From NCBI GenBank assembly GCA_020633995.1, contig JACKCO010000003.1, forward strand, positions 434,001 through 498,000: 64,000 nt of DNA, written 5' to 3'. Shown piece by piece: positions 18,614 to 27,000 of the stretch (the stretch's first letter is position 1; each line of letters starts with the position of its first letter). The notes under the pieces are model-generated. The model saw only the letters and a program-made list of their open reading frames with translations, searched no databases and was not told the DNA's origin. This stretch comes from Campylobacterota bacterium (GTDB lineage Bacteria; Babelota; Babeliae; Babelales; RVW-14). The position numbers and the translations under genes were made by a program.

Positions 18614-20230
18614 TTAAGTGGAAAATGTTTGCGTAAGCTTTTTTTTGTCAATTTTGCCTGTAGCGTTTAACGGAAGATCTTGTTGAACAATAAATGACCG
18701 AGGAATTTTATAAGAAGCAAGGTGGTTAGCACACAAGGCTCTAAGATTTTGCTCCGTAAAGGCAGCGTCAGGTTTGATGGCAACAAATGCAACTGGTACT
18801 TGGCCATTAGCCTGATCTGATTTGCCAATGACTGCCGCTTTAAAAACAGCAGGGTGTTTAAGCAAAACGTTTTCGATTTCAGCAGGATAAATGTTGAAAC
18901 CTTTGTGAATGATAAGGTCCTTGTCTCGTCCCCTGATTGCGATATTACCTTCTTGGTCCAATGATGCAAGGTCGCCGGTGTCAAGCCATCCATCTTGTAA
19001 GACTTTTGCTGTTTGTTCTGGAGCTTTATAGTACCCCATCATAATATTTTCACCACGAAGCCAAAATGAACCCACAGTGCCTGGCGGCAAGACATTGCCA
19101 TCTTTATCACGAATTTGACATTCAATACCAACGAGTGGTTGTCCGACAACATACGTTGGTTGTTCTTGATTGACGTGATGAACAGCAACGACCGGTGATG
19201 CTTCGCTCAAACCATAGCCGGCACGAATTTTTCTGCCGTAGACGAGTGCAAAAGCTGCACGGATTTTGTCGGGCAGCATATCTGCCCCTGAAACAAATAC
19301 CTTGACGCTGTCAAAGTTTGCATTGCGCATCAAGCATAGCAACCCGTACAAGCTTGGTACACCAAAAAATAGCGTTGGTTTATGTTGCTCAAGATTGTCC
19401 ATAATAAGCTTACGATCAACCTTGCTGACAACGATGACAGCAGACCCAGTCATAATAGGTAGCCACATGCAGGTATTTTGTGCAAACACATGAAAGAGTG
19501 GCAGGACGCAGAAAAAACGTTCTTTATCAGTCATCCCCATCAGCACAAAGCGAGCATAACCCTGCATTGCATTGATCATGGCGTTGTCTGAGCTAATCAT
19601 AACACCTTTTGCGGCGCCGGTAGTGCCAGACGTGTAAAGCAGTGTTGCAAGCTCGTAACCTTTTCCATCACACGCAGGAGTAAAGTTAATCTTTTCAGGA
19701 ACTGGGGTTTGCCAATCAAAAATTTCAGAGCTGAGTACGAGTGGAAATTTTTTCTCGTTACGTTGTTGACGTAACTCTTGCACCGACTCAACAGTCTTTA
19801 AAAGCGAGGGAGAGGCAATAATCGCCTTAGGTGCAGCATCGGTAATAATGTAGTCAAGCTCGTGTTGATGTAAAAAAGTATTGAGTGGAACAATAACCGC
19901 ATTAAGCTGCCAGACGGCAAAGTAGGCAACATAAAACTCTAAGGCATTTTCATAATACAAAATAACATGATCGCGTGCTTGAATACCGAGGGCTGAAAGT
20001 TTGTCGCAGAGTAGGCCTGCTCGAAAGTAAAGTTCTGTGTAGTTTATAGTTTTTTCTGTGGAGATTAAAGCAGTGTTGGTGGGATATTTTTCGTAGGCAC
20101 AACGTAAGAGCTGGCTGACATGTATGACACTGTTGTTGTCTGAGTATGTTTTTTTTATTTTGTTAAATATTGCTTGTTCTTGTGCGCACGTATTGCGTAC
20201 GGTGGATTGAGAATTCGAGTAACTTCCCAT
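18614..20230 (-). CDS. AMP-forming acyl-CoA synthetase (long-chain fatty acid CoA ligase type)
   Basis: The 538-residue enzyme has the ANL-superfamily P-loop LLYTSGTTGAAKGVM near residue 195. It also has YGLSEASP, GWLDTGDLA with RDKDLIIHKGFNIYPAEIE, and the C-terminal NATGKIDKKKL with the catalytic lysine. It activates a carboxylic acid as acyl-AMP and transfers it to CoA; a fatty acid substrate is likely. It begins 11 bp after the ferredoxin stop. The nearest ribosome-binding sequence (GAGGAG) is in the ferredoxin 3' end, spaced rather far from the ATG, so the exact start is slightly uncertain. Confidence 0.9.
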   Translation of the reverse strand: MGSYSNSQSTVRNTCAQEQAIFNKIKKTYSDNNSVIHVSQLLRCAYEKYPTNTALISTEKTINYTELYFRAGLLCDKLSALGIQARDHVILYYENALEFYVAYFAVWQLNAVIVPLNTFLHQHELDYIITDAAPKAIIASPSLLKTVESVQELRQQRNEKKFPLVLSSEIFDWQTPVPEKINFTPACDGKGYELATLLYTSGTTGAAKGVMISSDNAMINAMQGYARFVLMGMTDKERFFCVLPLFHVFAQNTCMWLPIMTGSAVIVVSKVDRKLIMDNLEQHKPTLFFGVPSLYGLLCLMRNANFDSVKVFVSGADMLPDKIRAAFALVYGRKIRAGYGLSEASPVVAVHHVNQEQPTYVVGQPLVGIECQIRDKDGNVLPPGTVGSFWLRGENIMMGYYKAPEQTAKVLQDGWLDTGDLASLDQEGNIAIRGRDKDLIIHKGFNIYPAEIENVLLKHPAVFKAAVIGKSDQANGQVPVAFVAIKPDAAFTEQNLRALCANHLASYKIPRSFIVQQDLPLNATGKIDKKKLTQTFST

Positions 20231-20241
20231 ACGTTGTTTTT

Positions 20242-20448
20242 TTACTCCTCTTCTTCAACAGCGATAACTTGAACAGGACAAATGTCAGCTGCTTCTCGTA
20301 CAAGTTCTGCATTCTGTTCAAGGTCGCCGTCATCTTTAACATGAGCAGTGTCTTTAACCTCAAAAACATCTGGGCAAATTTCTTCGCAGGTTCCGCAGCT
20401 GATGCATCCGGGTAAGATGGTAACACGTTTAATTTTTTTATCGCTCAT
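20242..20448 (-). CDS. Small [4Fe-4S] ferredoxin
   Basis: The 68-residue protein has Cys15-x2-Cys18-x2-Cys21-x3-Cys25 (CISCGTCEEICP) and a distal Cys57 in DICPVQ. This is the pattern of mono-cluster ferredoxins. The C-terminal EEEE is acidic, as common for electron carriers. It lies 9 bp after a Cys-rich protein and 11 bp before acyl-CoA synthetase. The redox partner is not visible in the window. Confidence 0.93.
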   Translation of the reverse strand: MSDKKIKRVTILPGCISCGTCEEICPDVFEVKDTAHVKDDGDLEQNAELVREAADICPVQVIAVEEEE

Positions 20449-20457
20449 GCTGATAGT

Positions 20458-21210
20458 CTAATTTTTTGTTTCAGATTCTTCTTGTTCATTATCCAGATAA
20501 TCTTGCTCATACTTTGAAAGTTCTTCAAAGATGTCAACGCCATCACAGCCAGATCCACAAGCTCCTGCTCCGCATCCATCACCGGTACCACAACCTTTGC
20601 AGTCACCACACATGGATGTGTCAGCCGTCGCCTGTTGCATAGAAACTCTGCCTGGTGCGTCTTCAAAGTCTTCCTCTAGGTCATCAAAGTCATGGCTGAA
20701 ATCTTCTGCTTCTTGGTCAAGAACCATGGATTCAAGAATTGCAAGGACTTCTTCAGCGTTGTTTTCTAGTAATGCTTCCTTAATATCACTTGATGCGATG
20801 AGTAAATTTTCACGTGAGCTTTGCGCTTCATCAATAAGACTCTTCTTAAATTCTTCGGTGTCTTGTAGTTCAAGTTGATCTGGATCTTCGATCATCATGG
20901 ACAAGACTTCTTTAGCCTGCTCAGGGTCTTTAGCTTCAAGTTCTTTAACCTGACGAAGTGCGTTGAATTGTTCATTAAGAAAGTCAATGTCGTCACTTGT
21001 TTCTTCAAAGAGTTTTTGTGCTTGGCCTGAGACAATGTCGTTGACGCGCTCTAAAACTTCACGATCTTTTTCTTCAAGGCGAGTGTCTTGCAATTTCTGT
21101 TCAATGACAGCTAGAAGGTCTTTAAAAATACCTGAACACTCATTTTGAGATTTTTTTTGCATATCCAAAAGAAATGACGTTTGTTCGATGAGCTGATCAA
21201 GTCTTGCCAC
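20458..21210 (-). CDS. Acidic coiled-coil protein with a Cys/Gly-rich C-terminal segment
   Basis: I do not recognise this 250-residue protein. About residues 1-185 are highly charged and helical. Then comes a compact segment with eight cysteines among glycines (MCGDCKGCGTGDGCGAGACG and on), then a charged tail. The cysteines could bind metal or an Fe-S cluster; the adjacent ferredoxin gene (9 bp downstream) makes an Fe-S role plausible but unproven. A GTG start at 21210 is chosen because GGAAGG lies about 7 nt upstream. No signal peptide is seen, so it is probably cytosolic. Confidence 0.72.
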   Translation of the reverse strand: MARLDQLIEQTSFLLDMQKKSQNECSGIFKDLLAVIEQKLQDTRLEEKDREVLERVNDIVSGQAQKLFEETSDDIDFLNEQFNALRQVKELEAKDPEQAKEVLSMMIEDPDQLELQDTEEFKKSLIDEAQSSRENLLIASSDIKEALLENNAEEVLAILESMVLDQEAEDFSHDFDDLEEDFEDAPGRVSMQQATADTSMCGDCKGCGTGDGCGAGACGSGCDGVDIFEELSKYEQDYLDNEQEESETKN

Positions 21211-21298
21211 AGTTACACCTTCCAAATAAGAATTATTTTTTTTCTAAATTTTTACGATACTCTTTATTGTAGCGTTTTTTTTAAATATTGCGAATGGT

Positions 21299-22054
21299 TC
21301 ATGTCTTTTTTGAGTATGCGCTGCTCATATTTAATTTTGCAAGTGTTTGGTGTACTGCTTGCTGGCAGACATCATCGGGGGCCAGACTGCCGTCAATGAC
21401 GACTACTTCGGTGCGATCAGCAAAAAGCTGGTCAAATCCATTTGATACTTTTTCCCAAAACTCTCTTTTTTCTTGCTCAAATGAGGTGAGCTTTAAATTT
21501 CTTTGAGTAATTCTTTTTATGGCTGTTTCAATGTCTATTTTTACATAGAGTACCAAGTCGGGCTTGCGTTCGTTCATTGCCCACGTATTAATGGTAGCAA
21601 TGATTTGGCAATCAAGGCCTCGTCCAAAGCCTTGGTAAGCGAGTGACGAGTCTGAAAGACGATCAGAAATAACAACGGTGCCTTGCTCAAGAGCTGGCAT
21701 TACTTCTTCGTGAAAATGTTGCGCTCGGTCTGCTGCAAAAAGTAAAAATTCTGCCTTGTCGCAAACAAGATCTTTTTGGGTGTGAACAATTTCGCGAATT
21801 TCTTTGCCCAGCTTACTACCTCCAGGCTCCTTGGTTACAAGCGTTGTAATGCCTTGCTGCTCAAGTGCTTGGGCAAGCTTTGTTGAAAGTGTTGTTTTAC
21901 CACTACCATCAATGCCTTCAATGGCTATTAAAAAACCTTTTTTTTCCATAATGGGTTCCAATTCAGTTTTTTGATTCGCGTACAGTGCGTTTGCCCCTGA
22001 TAATGTTAATACTGCAAGAGAAAGTGTTGTAATACTTCTTTTTACTGAAAACAT
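21299..22054 (-). CDS. tmk: Thymidylate kinase with an N-terminal signal-peptide-like extension
   Basis: From Met36 (21949) on, the protein is a normal dTMP kinase: P-loop GIDGSGKTT at 47-55, EPGG, and the DR motif in ISDRLSDSSLAYQG. It phosphorylates dTMP to dTDP. Upstream in the same frame are 35 residues that look like a Sec signal peptide (MFSVKRSITTLSLAVLTLSG..ALYA). The first ATG (22054) has AGGAG 5 nt upstream, while Met36 has only a weak GGA. So either the enzyme is exported, or both starts are used, or the extension is not cleaved. The kinase call is strong; the location is open. Confidence 0.88.
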   Translation of the reverse strand: MFSVKRSITTLSLAVLTLSGANALYANQKTELEPIMEKKGFLIAIEGIDGSGKTTLSTKLAQALEQQGITTLVTKEPGGSKLGKEIREIVHTQKDLVCDKAEFLLFAADRAQHFHEEVMPALEQGTVVISDRLSDSSLAYQGFGRGLDCQIIATINTWAMNERKPDLVLYVKIDIETAIKRITQRNLKLTSFEQEKREFWEKVSNGFDQLFADRTEVVVIDGSLAPDDVCQQAVHQTLAKLNMSSAYSKKT

Positions 22055-22183
22055 TTTGCTCCTTTTTTTGTTTTTAGTAGGACGTTGTTTTTTAGGCCTT
22101 GCTGCCTCTTTTGATTATTTACGCTTCAACAAAATGTTGGTGCGTAATGTCACCAATTTTTAAAGGTCATTTTTTTCAACATA

Positions 22184-22275
22184 GATCCCGGCTCGTGGGC
22201 CGGGATGACAAGGCTTACAACGTGTTGAGCGTTGTTGATTTCCATCCTCGTCATCCCCGACTCCGATCGGGGATC
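22184..22275. repeat. Pair of REP-like palindromes in tail-to-tail orientation
   Basis: 22184-22209 reads GATCCCGG...CCGGGATGAC and 22250-22275 reads GTCATCCCCG...CGGGGATC, 40 bp apart in opposite orientation. They lie in the 238-bp gap between the aminotransferase and tmk. Confidence 0.8.
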
Positions 22276-22292
22276 TAGAACTTGTATATTCC

Positions 22293-23516
22293 CTATTCAG
22301 CAGTAACAGCGCAAGCAGATTCTTGTTTTACGATGTTTGATTGCTGGGCAACCGCACATACTGCCTCAATAATTGCATTCACCTGATTAGTTTCCAACTC
22401 CGGCCAAACGGGCAACGCTAAAATATTTTCTGCTGCCGTCTGTGCCTTGCTGCAGTCAGTTGAAAGTTCAGGCCGTTTTGTCAGGAAAGCAATGTCACAA
22501 AGCGCCTTTGGATAATAGACACAGGTCCCAACACCACGCTGCTTAAGTTCAGCTGCAAATTGGTCACGTGTCAGACCAGATGTTGGGTTTATTTGGATGC
22601 AGTATTGATGGTAGACGTGATGTCCGGTTACTTGCTCAGGAATGGTGATGCTTGCAATAGCTTTAAACGCTCGGTTGTAGCGGTCGGCAATAGTACGACG
22701 CGCATTGTTGTATCGGTCAAGCTGCTCAAGCTTGATGCTCAGTGCTGCGGCTTGCAGCCCATCAAGTCGGCTATTTATTCCAAGCATTTCGTAGTTGTAG
22801 TGTGAGGTGCGACCATGATTTTTGAGTTGTAAAATTTTTTGTGCAAGTTCTGGGTTGTCGGTAATGCAACAGCCACCGTCGCCAATAGCACCCAAGTTTT
22901 TGGTTGGGTAAAATGAAAACGTGCCAATATCACCAAAAGTTCCAGCCATTTTTCCATCAATATGAGCGCCAACACTTTGAGCACAATCCTCAATCGTCCA
23001 CAAGTTCCATTCTTGTGCAATGGCCTTTAGTTGAGCGTAGTCAGCGCATTGACCAAACAGATCAACAGTTAACAAGCCAACAATGGGTAAGCCAGTTTTT
23101 TTATGTTGTGCTTGGCCATTGTTTATGACAGCATTTTGCTCAAGCCAGTTACGCATCAGTGCTGGGTCCATATTAAAGGTGCGTGTGTCAATGTCGATAA
23201 AAACGGGATGCGCACCATGAGCGACAATTTCGCTACTTGACGCAATAAAGGAAAAAGGTGTGGTCAAAACAATGTCATTTTTTTTAATGTCCAGCGCTTT
23301 GAGTGCAAGCCAGAGTGCGTCAGTACCAGAGTTAACCGATATCGCATGAGTTGTTTTTAGATAGTGAGCAAATTGTTTTTCAAACGTTGCAACACTTGCT
23401 CCGCCGATGAATTGCTGCAAATTTAGCACGCGCAAGATAGCCTGTGTTAGCTTTGGGCTCAATTGCTTTGTTTGTTGCTCAAGGGAAAAAAAAGGTATTT
23501 GCTGTTGCTCTTTCAT
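22293..23516 (-). CDS. DegT/DnrJ/EryC1-family sugar aminotransferase
   Basis: The 407-residue protein is a PLP-dependent aminotransferase of the nucleotide-sugar type. It has SVNSGTDALWLALKAL near residue 80, ...DLFGQCADY, WTIEDCAQSVGA and the PLP-lysine segment FSFYPTKNLGAIGDGG near 205. Such enzymes aminate keto-sugars for surface polysaccharides, in line with the wec genes at the left end, though they are 18 kb apart. GAGG lies before the start. The exact sugar cannot be inferred. Confidence 0.92.
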   Translation of the reverse strand: MKEQQQIPFFSLEQQTKQLSPKLTQAILRVLNLQQFIGGASVATFEKQFAHYLKTTHAISVNSGTDALWLALKALDIKKNDIVLTTPFSFIASSSEIVAHGAHPVFIDIDTRTFNMDPALMRNWLEQNAVINNGQAQHKKTGLPIVGLLTVDLFGQCADYAQLKAIAQEWNLWTIEDCAQSVGAHIDGKMAGTFGDIGTFSFYPTKNLGAIGDGGCCITDNPELAQKILQLKNHGRTSHYNYEMLGINSRLDGLQAAALSIKLEQLDRYNNARRTIADRYNRAFKAIASITIPEQVTGHHVYHQYCIQINPTSGLTRDQFAAELKQRGVGTCVYYPKALCDIAFLTKRPELSTDCSKAQTAAENILALPVWPELETNQVNAIIEAVCAVAQQSNIVKQESACAVTAE

Positions 23517-23753
23517 AAAAACCTCAAAAATTTTTTTACAAAGTCTTTACATTGGTTAGTGGGTAAGTGTTACACTATGGCCACAAAATTGCGTAAACAC
23601 AACCTTTGTTAAAAAAAGCCTGTATCTTTCGATGCAAATGTGATTATATGTCGGGTTTGGTCGTGTTTTGACAGCATACCACAACACCACAAGAAAAAAA
23701 GAACAGGTTTTTGCTATGAAATTCCATGTAGTAGGACTTGTGTGAAAAATGTA

Positions 23754-23780
23754 AATGTCAAGGGTGAGTATCTTGACATT
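23754..23780. promoter_or_regulatory. Inverted repeat overlapping a TTGACA box, upstream of the surface-protein gene
   Basis: AATGTCAAG (23754-23762) and CTTGACATT (23772-23780) are perfect 9-bp inverted arms. Further matching TGTGAAA and TTTCACA lie at 23741-23747 and 23779-23785. The right arm contains TTGACA, a perfect -35 box, but no good -10 sits at 17 bp. This may be an operator or leader hairpin. Confidence 0.4.
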
Positions 23781-23854
23781 TCACAACCACAAGTTAAGGT
23801 ATTTTATAGCATATTGGAGTAAAAGAGAGAGGAAGATCAAGGAAGGAGAGTCTC

Positions 23855-23995
23855 ATGAGGAGTGTGTACTACGCACCTCTGTATCAGCTTAATTTTCCTG
23901 AACATTTTCTTATTTTTCTTGCAACAAGCTGTTCTATTGTTCATTTATTAAAAAAATTTTCAAAAGGAGTTTTTCGTTTTGTATTGGGTCCCTAA
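23855..23995 (+). CDS. Possible 46-residue small protein in the surface-protein leader
   Basis: ATG 23855 follows a strong AAGGAGAG site by 4 nt and opens a 46-codon frame (starts MRSVYYAPLYQLNF, has a hydrophobic middle FLIFLATSCSIVHLL, ends KGVFRFVLGP). The stop lies within a perfect palindrome CTAACC-AA-GGTTAG (23992-24005). It may be a small membrane peptide or a leader peptide affecting the gene downstream. No homologue is recognised; the ribosome site is the only real support. Confidence 0.35.
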   Translation: MRSVYYAPLYQLNFPEHFLIFLATSCSIVHLLKKFSKGVFRFVLGP

Positions 23996-24093
23996 CCAAG
24001 GTTAGATTTGTCAGAAAGGAGGACGATTTGTAGTGTGCGCATAACTGTTCTATTTATGTGTAAAAAAGTTTCATCTGAAAAGGAGAAGGCCTT

Positions 24094-27000
24094 ATGAACA
24101 GTCACGTAAGGAAGTTATTAATGTACGCCGCATTTTTTGGCGGCTTTCTAATGCACGACGCCTCGGCGGTTGTCGATTGGGTGCCGATCGGGCTCCCAGA
24201 TGGAGGTGGTGCTCCAGCGTTCGTTGACGTTTCACCAAACAATGCGGATATGTTTTATGTCTTTGATGGTGACGGAACATATCAGTATGGTGACTTGATT
24301 GACGAAACAAACCCACAAATATTCAACATTCCAAATAACGTACCATTCCAATCAATTGGTGGTGATGATACCCTCAATATTTTTGGTACGGTTTATGATG
24401 CTCCGCCAAGTGATCCAATCACACCAGGTATTCAAGTACTTGATGGTGGAGGGTTTCCTCAAGAATGTTCACTCAAAATTAATGGTGATATCATTCTTGA
24501 TGCAACACTTGCAGATATGTTCATCAATGTGGAAGAAAAAACCATCTTAGAACCATTTTTCCTTCCACCAGATGATCCAGATGGACTTGAGCTTGGCTGT
24601 TCCCAAATTTATTTTGAAACAGCTGAAAACACGTTCATCACTGTTTGCTTGTTTGATTCACTCATCATTCGTGGTACAACCAACAAAGAAATTACCGACG
24701 ACTATATTTTCCAAGATATGATCGTAACCTTTGCTGGCCCAGGTACTGTTGAGTTTCAACTTACAAATGGTACATCAGTGTGGTTTACTGGTGACGTTGA
24801 TGATGCAGAATACGACATTGGAAACGGCTTATTCCAAAACGGTCTTGAGCTGAACCCAGACACCGGCTTGTTTGAGTGGCAAACACTGAACAACAACGCA
24901 GGTGGTTGTAAAGTATTTGTGCTCATGGATCAAACCCAAGCAGACCTTGATGCTGGTGTTAACAAAGTTGTGTTCAAACGTAAAGACTTGAGCGTTGACG
25001 AAGACTTACACTGTACCGTTGGTGTTGGTCCAAACTCAGTGTTTACCTACTTGCACGATGATGTAACCGGTGAAGTTAATCCAGACTTTCTTGATGGTTT
25101 TGGTTGTGTAGCATTTGACGTATCAAACCCTGGTATTGGTCGTCTGATTCTTTTCATTCAAGGTGCATACATCAAGAACTTTGACCCAATCGTTCCTGAT
25201 GCTGTCATGCTTGATGATCCAAATGGTGATCCAGCCGATCCAGCAAACCAAATTTATCCAGAAGTTGATATTGATGGATTCCCACTCTTTGATTTCGGTC
25301 AATTAGTTGCTAAGTTCCCATTCAACGATGGTGCCTTCATCGTAGCTGGTCACTTTGTAGAAAGCTTTGATCCAGAAATCATCAGTGGTTGTGATATCAA
25401 TAACCCACTTCAGCCATTTGATCCGGGTTATGACTGGTCACTGCCTGCTGGTGTACGCGCTATCTGCAAAGTATGCGATGACATGTCATACATGAACAGA
25501 TCAAACGCACCAGACCCATACATCACGTCAAAAGACACACGTCGTGGCTTGATGGTACTTAACGACTGTCAAAACCATGGTAAGTTAGCTTCAGACCCAT
25601 ACTGGGATCTGTACAACAGCGATGACTTTGATGGTCCATTCTATGCATACTCAAACATTGACAACAATCTGTTCCTGACTCGTCATGGTTGTGTTGTTGG
25701 TGTAAACGGTAAGCTTGATATTTACCACAACACCTTCATGGACTACGCAGCAGGTGCGGTTAACCAAGTTGACCCAGTTGCTGAAATTGACGTTGACTTT
25801 GATACATCAATTATCAAAAAACGTAACCCATCAGCATTGATTATTGACGGTCTTGATCCAGCACTGTTTGTAACAGGCAATCCATTTGATGGTGATTTCA
25901 CCAGTGAATTTATTGCAGCTGATCCATTCATCAACCAGTTCCCAACAAAAGCTGAAATGTGCCTACGTGGTGACGGTACTCTGTACCTTCGCGAATCAGC
26001 ATCATCATTTGATGGCTACATGTTCAACTTGTGGGATGATATCTACTTCAATGACTCATGGTGTCAGCCTCCATTCTTCCTGGTATTCCTTGCCGATCAC
26101 GGTCCTGATGGCATTCTGCCATATCTGTACACATACTACGAAGGTATTCCAGACTTTGCAGAAGCTGATGTTGAGTTCTTGACCACCGTTGGTCTTGGTA
26201 CCTACGATGGCTTTAGCCTTTCAACCAACTTTGACACAGTCATTGAAGGTGAAGGTGAACACGTACTTGACGTTGAAGGCTGCTGGAAAGTTAATGGCCT
26301 TGTAAACACATCAGCCGTTGACAAAGCAACAGGTCTTGCTCGTGTGTATGCTGACGGTGACGTTGGTGGCAAAGGTGCTGACTTGAGCAGCAACGAGTTT
26401 AATGATCGTACCGGTGTAATGTGTGTAGCATCACTTTTCCTTGACCATCGTGGTTGTGAAATTGATGAATTTGGCACACAAATTGTACGTCCACTTCCAG
26501 GCGATGACACCACAGAGTACAACCGTTACAACTCAGGTACCATGTTCTTCAATAATTACATGGACCTTTGCAATTGCACACTGCGTCATTCAGACGTGAC
26601 CAAGTTTGTTGACTGCTTGCCGCTCTTCTCAGAACCTGGCATCACCGGTGGTGAACGCCTCTTCTTTACCGAAGAGTTCTGGGGTCCTGGCGATGTTGAT
26701 GTTGAGTTCATTGAATCAAGCCCAAATCGTTACCGCTTCCCAGAAATTGGTTTGACCAACTCAATGCTTGACTTGCAAGAAAGCTTGAACGCTTCAGGTG
26801 TTCGTTTTGTAGTCAAAGACATTCTTGGCTCACCAGACAGAACCGGTGACAACTGCTCACACATTCGTTTCAATGATCATGGCGATGCGCTTGATACACT
26901 CTTGACCGGCATGGGTCGTGTGTTCTTGTGCGGTTCAACCTTCAACTTGATGGCTGACGATCGCATCTCAGATCCACTTGATCCAGATGCAGGGCTGTTC

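Noticed and set aside
18614..20230. Nonribosomal peptide synthetase or luciferase-type enzyme
   Set aside because: No carrier or condensation domain; length and motifs fit a stand-alone acyl-CoA ligase.
24035..24097. 20-codon leader ORF ending as ATGA on the giant gene start
   Set aside because: GTG start is 12 nt from the ribosome site and other short starts compete; kept only as part of the leader finding.
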